Shown here piece after piece: positions 1 through 11,648 of a stretch of 64,000 nt of DNA. The first letter of the stretch is position 1, and each line of letters starts with the position of its first letter. This stretch comes from Eretmocerus hayati. Lineage: Eukaryota; Arthropoda; Insecta; Hymenoptera; Aphelinidae. Below the pieces are notes generated by a model that saw only the letters and a list, made by a program, of their open reading frames with translations, did no database searches and was not told where the DNA came from. The DNA is taken from contig CM056744.1 in the NCBI GenBank assembly GCA_029851415.1, forward strand, positions 68,318,172-68,382,171, given 5' to 3'. The translations under genes were made by a program, and so were the position numbers.

Positions 1-1405
1 TACAGAATTGACATAATTTTGAGTTTCGACAAGTTGAGCGAGGTCCGCGTGATGTTGAGGGTCACGACGTACGGGCTCTACAGGAATTTCACCAACTCTC
101 GGAACAAGAACATCGGAAACTACCTGCACCAAATCATATTCAGAAGTATGGCCGATTCAAGGGGGGAAATGGGTGAGTACCTGACGATCCACTAGCAACG
201 GACAAGTGAGGTGCTTGGACTCCAACAGATATCACCGGTGCGGACACATTGACAGGAGTCGGGGCACGAGATTCTGCGGGAGTTGGCGCCGGAGTCTGTG
301 TAGGCGAATAAGGTGTTGAGGCAGTTGAAGGGCGTGATAGAAGGGCCGGACCACAGCACCCACGGCCATATGCGAGAAGAAGTTGATTGATTGATGGAGC
401 TGACGCTTGTGGCATAGTCAATGTTGGAGATGCAGTAGTCTCACGTGGCATAGATTCTACTACACCAACAGGTCGATCTTCACCAGACACCGCGACAGCA
501 GGTGCCAGATTAGCAGGCGATTGCGTCTCAGTTGCCTCAGTAGCAGATAAGGTACGCGGCCGGCGACGACGAATCTGAAAAATTTGCGATGCATTGAATA
601 CATAGATGCTACGATGAGCATCGCCGTGGGGAACGTATTTTGAGAGTTAAGAAGATTTTGCGGGTAAATAATATAAAGCATTAGGTCGAAAATGCTGTTC
701 ATAGTTGCTGAGAAAATAGATTTGAGGCATGCGCGATTCGTAATGAAAAATTGTGGGCGAGCCCTTCTGGTCTCACAAGGTAAAGTATCTGATCGAGGCC
801 ACGTCAAAGTGACGAATTGAATGAAACTGACGACCATAAACGCGATAATTTTATAGGTAAGGACGAATCGAGAGCTTCACGCGGAAATTGAGTTATCCTC
901 CTTATTAAGATCCTTTCTAATCTTCAATATACAAAAACACCTAATCCTTGTCCAACTCACAAACACCCTCACACAAGCACAAATTTCATCGGCATCGAAA
1001 AATGGAGCGCGCCATACGAAACAGAAGGAACAAAATTTACAGCGGCAGTTAATAGCAGCGTGAAAATGGAGAATCAGACAAACAAAATGGCATTTTACTC
1101 ACTCTGCGGGGTCGCTGAGTTGCTTGAGAATCGGCTGGCACACCTTCTGCAGGTGCAGGAACGACTATTTGAGGCTGATAGGCGGTGACACCCCAAGTAG
1201 GGGAATAAGTATACACCATGGGCGGAGCATACGGGACAGCAGAAACACCTGGCCAAGGCATAGAAGGAGCAACACTGTATATCGGAGCAGGCGCGTGATA
1301 AGCCTGTCTGGGGCTCTGCGGAAAAGCGAAACCAGGAGAAACGGGTCCAGGAGGAAATGCTCCAGCCGGTGGCACATATCCGACGGAAAAATGGTGTGGA
1401 TTCAT
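1..1405 (-). CDS. Proline-rich protein of unknown family, spliced, 3' end outside window
   Basis: I infer three coding exons. Exon 1 runs 1405 to 1103, starting at the first ATG after an in-frame TGA and ending at a perfect GTGAGT donor in phase 0. Exon 2 runs 574 to 181, after a TTTTCAG acceptor, and ends in phase 1 at a GTACTC donor. Exon 3 starts at 119 after GGTAG and stays open to the left edge. The last intron is about 61 nt, typical of insects. The N-terminal 100 residues are rich in Pro, Ala and Tyr (PPAGAFPPGPVSPGFAFP). Then come a basic stretch (RPRR-IRRRRPR) at the exon junction and a Ser/Thr/Pro-rich region. I see no membrane segment or enzyme motif. The composition suggests a disordered, possibly nuclear protein, but no family is recognised. 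The phase match across both junctions is the main support. Confidence 0.55.
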
Positions 1406-2322
1406 CGTGGACTCAAAATAAAACCGCCAGCGACTTCAGAGAACCAAGGAATAAGCTGAAAAATCAAGAACACAAGTAAACACATGAGATACACGGAGGA
1501 GAGTGAATGCCAAACCAGCGTGCATAATGGAGAGTGCACCTTGCATCTTTCAAACCTCTGGCTCCAGAAAATTGATTCGATAATCCGGGAAAAGAAGAGT
1601 AACTCGGAAGCAATTCGAAAACAATAAGCAGATCGGAAAATCCACAATGATGAATGAACATTGGAATAAATAAGACACAATAATCATCGGAAAAGTGCTA
1701 TATACAGCATCAGAAAATGCACTGGGCTGCCATTTTTGTTAATTTACGATATTGTTTCAAGTTTTGACGGAAAACGAAACTCACCCACGGCCGCATTCAC
1801 AGACGCGGAAACGAATGATCTGGGAAAGTCAACCGAAGGAACACGAGTGTATATAATTAATGACACTTGGCAACACTGCAGCATCAACCGGACACAAATG
1901 GAAATAAGAGCTATCGATCTTGATCTAATTCTTCAGAATTTTGCTGTCAGGAATCAATGGAAATCGAGTAAATCGGCAAAAAAAAGATGATGGAGATCAA
2001 AGAAAATTGAACACACGCGAAACTATCGAACATAACACACATCAGGAAGTATATAATACACAAAATGCTACTCACCACACTGCAAAATTTCTGTTCCCAA
2101 GTTTCGCCTGGAGAACTTAATGACGAATGAAGCTACTTGATGAATTTTGTTAGGATAAAGCCTAAGCTCGGCTACGGTCGAGAGTAGTTTTAGAGAGGGG
2201 ATAGGCAAAGAACACATTGACTTGGCCATGTCGAAAAAAAAATAAGAAAAATCGATAAGCGTGAGGGTTCGAATTTCTTTGCGAGCACCAATTGCGCTCT
2301 CCGTGCGCGTCCGCTTCCGCAT
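1406..2322 (-). other. Inferred 5' UTR exons and intron of the proline-rich gene
   Basis: A strong donor (GTGAGT) ends a possible exon at 2076, and a TTTTTCAG acceptor begins the exon at 1455 that carries the start ATG at 1405. Joining them places 620 nt of intron at 2075-1456. The joined frame meets a stop before the ATG, so the upstream part would be untranslated. An ORF from about 2229 to the donor is not phase-compatible and is probably not coding in this transcript. This is inference from splice signals only. Confidence 0.3.
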
Positions 2323-2875
2323 CCCTCATATACGATGAACAAAAGAGAACTGTAGAAGAATTGCCTTACCTCTGTTTGATGCACACTATTTTGAAATTCT
2401 TCTCAGCGTTTCTCTTTATGTGCAATCTTCAAAAATACTCTTCTTCTCTAACATAATTACGATTTTCGACGGTACAGACAAAGTTTTCTATTTTCAATTT
2501 TTAAAATGCGGCGAACGGACGCCGCATCAACTTAGCGTGGCGTCTCAGATTTTTCAGATGAATTTTATCTTAGTTGATAAGAATACTTTATGCAAACTCT
2601 GTATCAGTTATCGTAAGCGTATTTTAAAAGAGTATATGAACGGTGCCCGGAAATCATAATACTTTGGGGTAGAATTCAAAATAAAAGAACATGACATCGC
2701 TTGGAACCAATAGTATGGAAGGCGTGGCAGCAAATAAGGCCTATATTCTGCTATCTAGAGGTCCAAAGGGAGTGGAATTTCTTGGATCAAGTTCGCGGAT
2801 CACGCAGGGAAATTTCAGTGCTGTCAAAATCACCACAAGCGGAACATCGAGCTCTGCGGAGTAAAATAACTCAAA

Positions 2876-3109
2876 ATGTCAGATAATGAAAAATCACAGC
2901 GAGTGAAGGTCAGATTCGACCCAGTTCCAAAAGTTCACATTATGGTGCAATGGGACTACGCATATAGATCAGCTCGTCGTGGACCTTGGGAAGAAATGGC
3001 TCGTGATCGAGAGCGATTTCAACGGAGAATCCTGAACACAGGTCGGCTCCTTGAGCGAGTACTCGCTGATCAACATCGAATGCAGATGTGGCAGCGGTTC
3101 CAGCAATAG
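2876..3109 (+). CDS. PPP1R15-like (GADD34/CReP) protein phosphatase 1 regulatory domain, stand-alone 77 aa
   Basis: The protein carries the signature of the PPP1R15 C-terminal core. A KVRF PP1-docking motif lies at about residues 11-14. Then come KVHIMVQWDYAYRSARRGPW and EMARDRERFQRRI, the conserved W-x(n)-RxGPWE-x2-ARDR-x-RF-x2-RI pattern that recruits PP1 and G-actin to dephosphorylate eIF2alpha. Family members are normally several hundred residues long with an N-terminal ER-binding region. Here only the core is present: an in-frame TAA lies three codons before the ATG and a TAG closes the ORF, with AATAAA at 3229. Stand-alone cores of this size are known as viral mimics (ASFV DP71L; herpes ICP34.5 carries the same domain), and short PPP1R15 forms also occur in insects. 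It could be a retrocopy of the host gene, a captured viral gene or a terminal exon. The domain call is strong, the origin is open. Confidence 0.8.
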   Translation: MSDNEKSQRVKVRFDPVPKVHIMVQWDYAYRSARRGPWEEMARDRERFQRRILNTGRLLERVLADQHRMQMWQRFQQ

Positions 3110-3228
3110 ACGTATATCTGTCAACCTAATTTTGAGTCCCTAATATGATATTCCTTGAAAGGGCACTTTTGTAAACTCAGAATCAATGATAGCCTTCAAA
3201 TACTAGGCTGAGCAATGTGACTCTACGT

Positions 3229-3234
3229 AATAAA
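3229..3234 (+). other. Candidate polyadenylation signal AATAAA for the PPP1R15-like ORF
   Basis: AATAAA lies 120 nt after the TAG of the 77-codon ORF and is the first such hexamer downstream. It supports an independent transcript but is weak evidence alone in AT-rich sequence. Confidence 0.35.
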
Positions 3235-3239
3235 ATAAG

Positions 3240-4677
3240 CTATTCATAAATTCATCCAATATTGTCGTAATTACTCCGACCCTAGATGAAACAACGTTTG
3301 TGACGTAAGATAGATCCTATTGAGTGTAGCTGATCTCAATCAGTAGTTATTTTTGTGAACTATTGTAATTGGACCGGGATGCATGATTAAGCATTGCATT
3401 AAAACAAATAATTTCATGGGAGGTCGTTTGTTTTCACTCAAAAGTAAATTCCAGAAACAAGGAAACATATAGGCAAGATAAATTTATTGGAGATCAATAA
3501 CGCTCAGACGAACATCCTTGGTAACATTCAATGATATACTCTTATATAAGCCTACTTATAGGTTGATTGTCATGGCAAATTCAGGAACTAAATCCAAGGT
3601 AGCAGCCTCTCGATATTCAGAAAATAGGGCGGTAGGCCGAACGGATGGCCGAGGAACCAACTTATCACTCAAAACGTAGTCACTTATAAAGAAAGAAGGA
3701 AATACGAAGTTGAGAACCTTTATCCTAGCCTTGAAATGATATAAATTGGTGGGTCTCCAAAAACAAGAATGTTAAAATGGCGGATATCTAGCCCAGCGGT
3801 ACAGAGAAAAAACCATCGCTCGGAAACGATGATCGGAAAACCCGACGGTAAAAGGTTCGCCAAGTGATCAAGGACAAACTACCAAATTTCGATCAAAATT
3901 AGTAGCACCACTATGGATCAATGGTATTCTTAAAGGAGCGGTAGTCACGCTCAATAGTGTAAGGCTAGGTCTAAACTACGCAGAGGCGCAAGAAAAAAAA
4001 TAAGGCTAGATAAGTACAACAGATAGTTACAATTGGAAAGGGTTTTTTCTCCAGTCGGAAACTCCTCTTAATCGATACAAATTACTGAGACGGTAGGAAC
4101 GCATAAATACAATATTGGCATAAGGTAATCTTCCTGCTTTGGAAAATGCGAATCAGTCTCACCGACAGACGCATAGCCGGATTTGTCGTATAAACTAAGA
4201 ATCAGTTAAAAAATAAAATTAGGAACCTTTATAGGAAGCCTCTCAATCCAAGCTTGTGTGACGTATCTTCACTTATCATAGGATGGCACAATCGGCGGGG
4301 TGTGTCAGAATCAATGTAATTTATCTTCTGAGATGGTATCAAGTAGGTGCATCAAATGCTGCTTACCGGGAGCCTAAACTAACTTTTAGATTTATGTCAT
4401 CAAAATGAAGCTAAGTATGATGCCTAATGAAGGATTGTACATTGGTATGATGGCAAATTAAGATGACCAATTGTGCACACAACCATACGTATCAGGGGGG
4501 CGCCTCGAAAGGGAGCCAGCAGATTCCTGAGTGTGGGGAGTGCATTTAAATTGTGACAAGCAAATCAAGTATATGAATTAGTACCTGATAACTAAACCAT
4601 GGATATGCTACGAGAATAAAAATTGCGAGTCACGGGACATCGGGTCCATTCAGCAAATCACAAGTGTTAGGAAACCG
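3240..4677. other. No gene seen
   Basis: About 1.4 kb with no ORF over 60 codons on either strand and no clear tandem or inverted repeat. It separates the PPP1R15-like ORF from the 3' end of the cysteine-rich minus-strand gene. It may hold the 3' UTR of that gene. Confidence 0.5.
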
Positions 4678-6920
4678 TTATGAGACCGAGTGATCATCAC
4701 TATCAATTTTCTGTGGAAAACAGTCAGCTAAGGCACTAGGACAAATAGAAATATGGCTCCGGAGTTCTGATAGTCTAGGACATCTGAAACTGCAGACACA
4801 AGCCATCCCACCAGCACAATCTTGATGATCTTGATACATAAAACACTTGCTGCATGCCATGTGGGGGGCATTTCCCGTAGTTGAAGTAAATGGCAGAGTA
4901 GGTGCTTTGGCGTAACTAGAGGCAGCTTCTGTATTGCGACGCAAGCCGAACGTTCTCTTGAGAGTCGAAGCGATTTGAGGTAGGGCCAGATTGGGTCCAC
5001 GTTTCACTGGGGGCTTCTCACAACGTACAGAGATGGAAGCGACCGAAGGAGTATGCACGCCTTGGATAGGAATGGGTACATCAACCGAGAATTTTGCGGG
5101 AAAAAGCGAGGACCGTGCGGGTGATTTTGGACCTATATCAACTGCGGTGACACTCGGACCAGTGGTTTCGATACCACGAAGAGGATTGGCAAGTGAGATA
5201 GGGCCTGTGTCCGTACGCAACCCAGTCTCAGTAGTCAATGGGAAAACTGTAGGTGTGCATACTATCTGTTCAAGAGAGGACCGCAACTGCGTAGGTGAAG
5301 CTTGCTCTGAAAGGTTGCTCGGGTGGGCGCACGCGAAACCTACAGATGAATCTTCAGTGGCTGGGTTTCTGAGATCTTCGGATGATGATGACTCTGGATT
5401 CCAATCTTCAGTGCGGAGAGCTGAAACAGAATACAGCCGTGGATCAATGTTGAGGCGAGGTGCCTTAACACCGCGTACAGTGGATTTCTACAAAACATCA
5501 TTTCGTAGAGCCGTAGTAGGAACAAAATCGAGAGTTTTAAGGAAAAAATCTATTTTAGATCATTTAGACGAAAGCGGAGGGGTGCCCGTTACATTCAAAT
5601 TCAGACGAGGTTTCACGACCGGGGGCTTGGGAATCGCCGTCGAGGGGCGCTTGATTTGCCGAGCACGGGGCCTGATAGCCCGAACTATTCCCTTGGCAGT
5701 AGTCTTGGAGGCTACCGGCCTAGTGTCCACGTTAGGCAGCATTGCGGGACGCCGAACAACTGGAGCGCTCACTTCGAGCGAAGCTTCATGATTTCGGGTC
5801 AGCGCCGGACTTTCACGTGTGCTAACCCGCCCGGTTTTGCGATCGCTAAGGAGTCTAAGTGAATTTTGGTGTTCTTGACAATATCTCTGATGAGTGGCAA
5901 GCCCCGCACCGGCCCTGAAGCCAGTGGCACCACATGAACACGCCAGAGCCTTAGATCGGGAGCAAGTTTTCTTATGCAAATTTATGAACATCTCATTGAA
6001 AGATCCAAGGCAATGAGGACAAATCGACTCGGAACCTGCGGAAGAGCAAGCAAGGAAATGTCGGCTAACGGCGTTGTTGTCCAGCCACAGCGTCCAACGC
6101 TCATGCTCGGTTAGAGCTGGATAAAAGTATCGGTACATCCCGATGATTTTGCCACCCTGCAGGTACCGCTCACGCATTTCCATCTCTTCTCCGTCCTGCA
6201 AGGTCTGGAAGATTGACTTGACTTAGTCGCAAGTATTTTTCAGGAACAAGTTAAAGATACGTTATGGAGAAAAATCGGGAATTTTATTCACACGACGATT
6301 AAACGATCATGATGAACGTCACAGACGTAAACTTCCAACAATCTGTTATCTCATTCCATCTAAATTGACCAAGTTATTTTACGCAGTAAGCAGAAGTTTA
6401 GTCAAAAGTATGAAGATCCAATTAAGTATATACTGAATATGTTATGAACAAGATTACGAATGGAACCTGGCGCCGTTTAAGATCTTCGCATTGTAATGAA
6501 AGTTTCCCCACATGAAACGAAATATCCACGCGGCAGATGAGTTCAGCGTCAGCAAGGTGGAGACTATATTGCGATAATAGGGATGAATAAAATCGCGAGG
6601 TTCAATAATTTAGATGAAATCACTCGTGTTATCGATAAGCGAGAAGCGCGTGTACGTCGAAGTTGTGAAGTTTCTTTCAAGCGTAACGGCATGAACGAAA
6701 TGTTCTTCGTGAATCACTAATAAGGGCTTTCTATAGAACTGTAAGTTCAATTATCAAGCCAATGTAGAGGCATCTACTTACATGACGAAGGTCCAAATTT
6801 TGTCGACCCTGCCGGATGATATTGAGCTCAGCCATCGATTGAGCATGATCGCACTCCCCATCTTCATCGGGCTGCACTGGTCTCCGGCAGCGGTTCCACC
6901 AATCGCGCAAATATAAATAC
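4678..6920 (-). CDS. Cysteine-rich zinc-binding protein of unknown family, shared 3' exons
   Basis: Three exons join in frame. Exon c is 6920-6782 (acceptor TTGTGCAG, donor CAT/GTAAGT). Exon d is 6195-5593 (acceptor CTTGCAG, donor AAT/GTAACG). Exon e is 5487-4678 (acceptor TTTTGTAG) and ends at TAA. Exon lengths of 139, 603 and 810 nt keep one frame. Exon c encodes YLYLRDWWNRCRRP and an acidic linker. Exon d encodes an aromatic-rich segment, then Cys/His clusters of zinc-finger type (ICPHCLGSF with LHKKTC, then ACSCGATGF with HQRYC). Exon e is Ser/Pro-rich and ends with another cluster (ACSKCFMYQDH and C-x-C-x3-C pairs). Two possible 5' exons lie upstream. A nuclear or RNA/DNA-binding role is plausible from the zinc clusters, but I do not recognise the family. 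Large plus-strand ORFs here are shadows. Confidence 0.6.
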
Positions 6921-7904
6921 CTGCACAATGAGATGAAGATTTCGCTCATCGACGTTGAAGCACATCAACAATATTATTACACCAACACGAATCACATACA
7001 ATGCATACAGCATGATGGAATAAAATGCCAAGATATAACCATATACAAACTGTTTTCTCGCGCACGTGCCGTAATACAACAGAAGCATGCGTGCGTAGAA
7101 GTAGCGCAATTATGAGTTCATCAGTTCTGAAGTCACACTACGGATGGTGGGGTCACATGACTTGTACCCCTCTACATTGAACTAAGCAATACAAAATTTT
7201 TTTTAACAGAAAAGTAATTCAAATCTCGTCATATACCACTAGCATTCACTGAAATAAGCGTAAAATGAAATCAGAAAAAAATCACGCGATACAGAGAGTT
7301 CTAAGTTACATATACGTACCCAGTGTGAGAAAAATGGTCCCGCGATCTGGAGTAGTCAAGCGGCGCGAACGCCCAATGCCAAAACAATAAATTTCAAATC
7401 TCTGTCCCAGAGTGACGCATGGGACTCAACGAAATGTCTATTCATAGTAAAAGAAAAGATCTGCGTCAAATTTTGGAAGTTATACAAACTCGACTCTTCG
7501 TGGAATTTCAAACCAACTGAAGGAAAAAATGATGAAGTCTCTGTCGCTGCTCAGTGTACGCTGATAAAGAATTCGAACTATCAAGAAGTAAATTTAGATC
7601 TGTTTATTAACAGCAATCGATAATCACATAAAACAATAGGGCAACTGGCTTAAACCGATTGAAATTTTATGATACGCTAATGGTAATTTTCATTCTTAAA
7701 AACAAAGCATGGATAAAGCGGAGATCTCGTATACGAGAAATGAGAGAGTTGAGCGAATATACAGATGCCGCAATTTTGAAATAACTTCTCTGCTCCCAAT
7801 CAATTGGTCCAATAGTATTCTTCCAATACAACCGCTCTGTAAAAACGGAATTCATCTGCTAAATTCGAAGAAAAAGTGCCCTTGATCACACACAAAATAC
7901 TCAC
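6921..7904 (-). other. Intron before shared exon c
   Basis: About 1 kb between exon b and exon c, containing only short ORFs. No repeats or RNA genes were seen. Confidence 0.4.
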
Positions 7905-8425
7905 GAGCAAACACCGCACAAATGCGGAATGACAGATGATAACGGCGTACAACCGCAATGGAGGCAATTGGTGACCTCAACCCCATGTAGATAACGGGAG
8001 CGCGCATTTCCATCTTGCAAAATAGTTCGGAGGCGGTCAAGGATCAAGTCACGCCGGTATTGAATCAACTCAACCGCTCGACATCGATCCACGTGACATA
8101 CTAAATAGTCGAATAATTCTCGGTCGATGCGATTCAACTCCATCAAATAAACAAGAAGCGGATCGGACAACGAACGTGCACTACGTTCATAGACAGAGTT
8201 CGCAGAACCATTCGACACAGGCGGTGCGTTATTAGAACTGTCACGATTTTCCCGGGGCGTTATGTCCGCATCGACTCTGTTGAGGCAAACCACGAGTAGA
8301 GGCCCCGCGAGTCCGATGCACCGACCACATCGGGAGTTAGCGCGAGCAGAACGACTCATTGATAAGACTCGGTCGGGATGCAATCGCAACAACTCTCTTA
8401 AAGTTGGATACACACGCGGAGCCAT
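7905..8425 (-). CDS. Alternative 5' coding exon b of the cysteine-rich gene
   Basis: This exon begins at ATG 8425 (MAPRVYPTL), or further up in the same open frame, and ends at TGCTC/GTGAGT in phase 2. That fits the single leading base of the exon at 6920. Its end encodes a paired-cysteine motif, NCLHCGC followed by LCGVCS, of zinc-ribbon type, preceded by a predicted helical stretch (ELNRIDRELFDYL). An RCGRC pair lies near the N terminus. Upstream the same frame stays open to 8695 through a hydrophobic run (ILALFVFLFFLL). If translation started at the more distal in-frame ATG before MLGQS, the product would be longer but would still lack that hydrophobic run. The alternative reading is a cassette exon between exon a and exon c. 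Confidence 0.5.
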
Positions 8426-9185
8426 TCTTTTTGGATAGGAATGTTCTCTTAGAAAAAAAAAAATATTTCTTCGGATAACTTTACGTGAGCTCAAAAACTC
8501 GCGCTGCGGTTGAAGATTAGCAAGCAAACGACTTGAGCGAACTGACTGTCCCAACATAAATACTGAGCAACCCTTGACTGGCAGGCGGTCAACGAATTCT
8601 AATACTGAACGGAGAAGAAAGAAAAGAAACACAAACAAGGCCAAAATTCCATCTAAAGTATTCGAACACGGAACGATTTCAACTTCCAGCCCCAACCAAA
8701 TTCAGTTCTGGATAGTCAATGTACCGATATCCCTCAGAAGAATTAGAAATCCGATATCACAGGCAAAATAACCCGATTATACTAACAACGCCTGCGCAAA
8801 AATATCAATGGCTGAAGCAATGATATGCAAGGATTAATCTCCTCAGATAACGCTTTAGTTGGAATCAAAGCAATCTGCGGAATCGGAAGACGAAAAAGGT
8901 TAGCGGCATATCGGTTCAATTTCACCAAAATAAGAACAAATAGAATTGTGGCAAATCAAATTTACTGAAGCAGATCAATGTACGAAGCAGTAAGCAAAAT
9001 TAAGGGAATTCACATAAAAAATTGCATCGTCCACTAAACGGCTCGGAAGAAGTAGAGCGCGTATCAAACAGTCGCTGCCGCCGAACAACTAAGTTCTCAA
9101 TCGTCAATTTTAGCTCTGAAAAGAATCATCACTGAGCACCTGCACATCTCGTATAAGCAGATAAATAAGAAAAAGTGATACTTAC
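8426..9185 (-). other. Interval between alternative exons a and b
   Basis: If exon b is a first exon, this stretch would hold its promoter. It contains the in-frame open upstream extension of exon b to 8695. I see no TATA box I would defend. Confidence 0.3.
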
Positions 9186-10827
9186 AGGCACTTGACACAA
9201 AATTCATAGGGAGGCGAATCTGCATCTTTTTTCAAATGAGCCCAACATCCGAGGCAACGGGGAGCTGGATCATAAAGCTGCTTTCGTATATGGTACAAAA
9301 GTTCGAATTCTCGATCGGCGATGAATTGATGCAATCGAGCAATTCTTTTCTGTTGCTCAAGTGAGCGAGTCCGGGTTTGATTGCACTTCACATTTTGTAG
9401 CGACTTTTCTAACCTTTTCACGACTGTGTCTCTCTCAAAGTCTCCTAAATCGTACTCGATCAGATACCGTGGAAGTCGCTTCTTACGCGTCGAACAAGAT
9501 CGAGTGGGCAAAGCGTCCACCTGGCCCATCGAGGAAATCGGGGACTGATCTTGAGGAAATGAGGAAGTATCCTCTGAAATCGTGGAATCAATGCGACAAT
9601 CTTGCGTTTCTCCTTGCACGGCGTTTGAACATACTGCTACCGATGAAAAATTGGCTTCATTCACCAAGTTCTCTGAGCTATGCGGTGAGTTGTCGACCGA
9701 AACTCTGCGCCCATTCAACGGGGCGTTTTCATCTACAGAAGAGGCCAAAGAAAATACACTCGCAATTTGGATGTCACAGCGATGTAGAACGACATGCAGT
9801 TCTTTGTTACGCGTGTCAGACTGAATTACACCGATATCAGCGGCCTCAGGAGTGCAATTGTCTTTATCCGAAACTTCAACACGTTTTGAAATCTCCTCAG
9901 ACCCTTTTCGGGCAGGCACTGACACCACAGTGTGTTCAATCCTATCAACTGCACTCGGTTCTGGACCAGGAGCGCAATCAGTGGCTGTCTCAGAAATTCT
10001 ACTAGATTTTTTAGCTCTGGCAGACTTCTTGCGGGGCTTGCGAGTATCGATTTTGCGGGAACTTCTGCTAGGAGAGTTTTTAGGCACATTTCCTTCGTTC
10101 TATGATACTTGGCCACGGTCATACGCTCTCGTCCGACGAGCCCTGGCCGAACCACAGGTTGCCAGCTTTCTTGAACATACACATTATTGGACTCAGCTTC
10201 AACAACAATGTTTTGATCCCCAAATCTTGAAAGGCCTGCCGCAGAGAATTTTTTGTCTTTGATTTTATGTATAAAGCACTCACTCGGCTCAAAACCTATA
10301 AATGGTGGTGAGGCTGGACTCTGGAGGGCTTCGAAATAATGAAGAAATGGGTGTGCGGCAAACTTTTCCTCTGAAAAACCGTGGAAAGAAGGAGACATCG
10401 AGCGTGATCTATTACGGAGCTCGCAGAGAGGTACGTCGTCCTTGGATTCATAGGACAACTCATGCGGGGTATCAGATGATGCTAGTATACAGTCCGACGG
10501 GTTGTCTTCAAAACCCTGCGATGGTGGTATGATGCACGTTGTAACCGCATCAGACAAATCAATCGATCCATTATCTTCGGAATATGAGGTTACCGGCGTT
10601 GAGGCATCATTGTATATAGCCATTTCGAGAAAGGCAAAAGAATCGATATGTGCTGCTTCATCGTCTGCTAAATTTTCTTCTTTCGGCACCAAACTCTCAT
10701 CTGGCACAATACGGCGATAAATAGTAGCGACACCTGCATCACTGGCCGAAGGAGCGTCAAATTCGGCCACAATAACACAATCACTGTCACTATCATAGTC
10801 GCAAACAAAAGAAACTTGGGAATTCAT
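9186..10827 (-). CDS. Alternative 5' coding exon(s) a of the cysteine-rich gene
   Basis: The open frame starts at ATG 10827 (MNSQVSFVCDYDSDSDCVIV). It is acidic and Ser-rich, with a DCVIV segment in acidic context resembling a SUMO-interaction motif. A GTGAGT donor near 10280 and a CGGCAG acceptor 48 nt on could remove an in-frame mini-intron. Near 10090-10130 the coding frame changes. Either another short intron or a frameshift is needed to enter the second open frame, which begins with a very basic stretch (TRKPRKKSARAKKSS). That frame ends with CLGCWAHL and FCVKCL at GCCT/GTAAGT in phase 2, exactly as exon b ends. Both can join the exon at 6920. The module (helical IADREFELLYHIRKQL then paired Cys) looks homologous to that in exon b. 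Family unknown. Confidence 0.45.
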
Positions 10828-10848
10828 GATTTCGAAAAAGAATGTCAC

Positions 10849-11507
10849 ACGTCGAGGGCAGCAACGAGACTAAAGAAGTGTATGAAGAATAATGCGATCA
10901 CTGATTGAGCGGCGGTATCTACCACCACTTCTTTGCGTAGGTCATCTCAAGAAAAATCGCCATCAGCAGCCGAGTTCGATATAGGCAGGGCGGGACACGT
11001 AAAAGGCACATTAAAAAGCAGGAGGTCGAAAATAAGCTTATTATCGCCATCATAAACAAAAACGCGGTCTACTGGAGACGATGTATCTCAACGTAGCGCC
11101 TGATTGAAAGCGACGACTAAACACAATAGCTGGGCGTTGAGAACCACGGACGGAACCGCAAGGCATTAGCGAGAGGCGGGACGAATGAGAGGAACTGGCA
11201 TACTCAGCGATAAATCTACAATCGCATCTTCGCTCATGCGTTGCCTTGCCGGTTCAGCGAATAAGCAGCAAAAAATGCTCTCTCTCAAAATTCTGAATAA
11301 AAGAGATGAGTTTGGGAAAAATTGGGTCCAACATACAAGTATACACCGTAGACACGCTGAACGACTATATTGCTCAAGGGAAAAGGTCAAGAGCATACGT
11401 ACAACGACGCCTTACCTAAAAATCAATGATAGGCATGTAACTCGGTAGAACAAATAATTTCATTTGAAAATTACTAAGGATCGGAGACACGGGCATCCGA
11501 GGAAAAA
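10849..11507. other. No gene seen; divergent intergenic region
   Basis: This lies between the 5' end of the minus-strand cysteine-rich gene and the plus-strand envelope-like gene, so it could contain both promoters. Only short overlapping ORFs are present. Confidence 0.4.
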
Positions 11508-11648
11508 TTGTCTGCCCGCAATAAGACTCTCCTTGCCCAAGGGGATACATGCAGGAAAATTCATGATAAAATATGCCATTGCAGGACATCGGAGACTCAA
11601 AGAGTTCAGATGCATTTGCAGCCACTCAAACACAATCCAGGAATAATT

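Noticed and set aside
4991..5791. 266-codon plus-strand ORF
   Set aside because: Antisense shadow of the Cys-rich minus-strand exons; no motifs, and splice sites favour the minus strand.
9361..10005. 214-codon plus-strand ORF
   Set aside because: Antisense to the exon a frame, which has the basic patch, Cys pair and GTAAGT donor.
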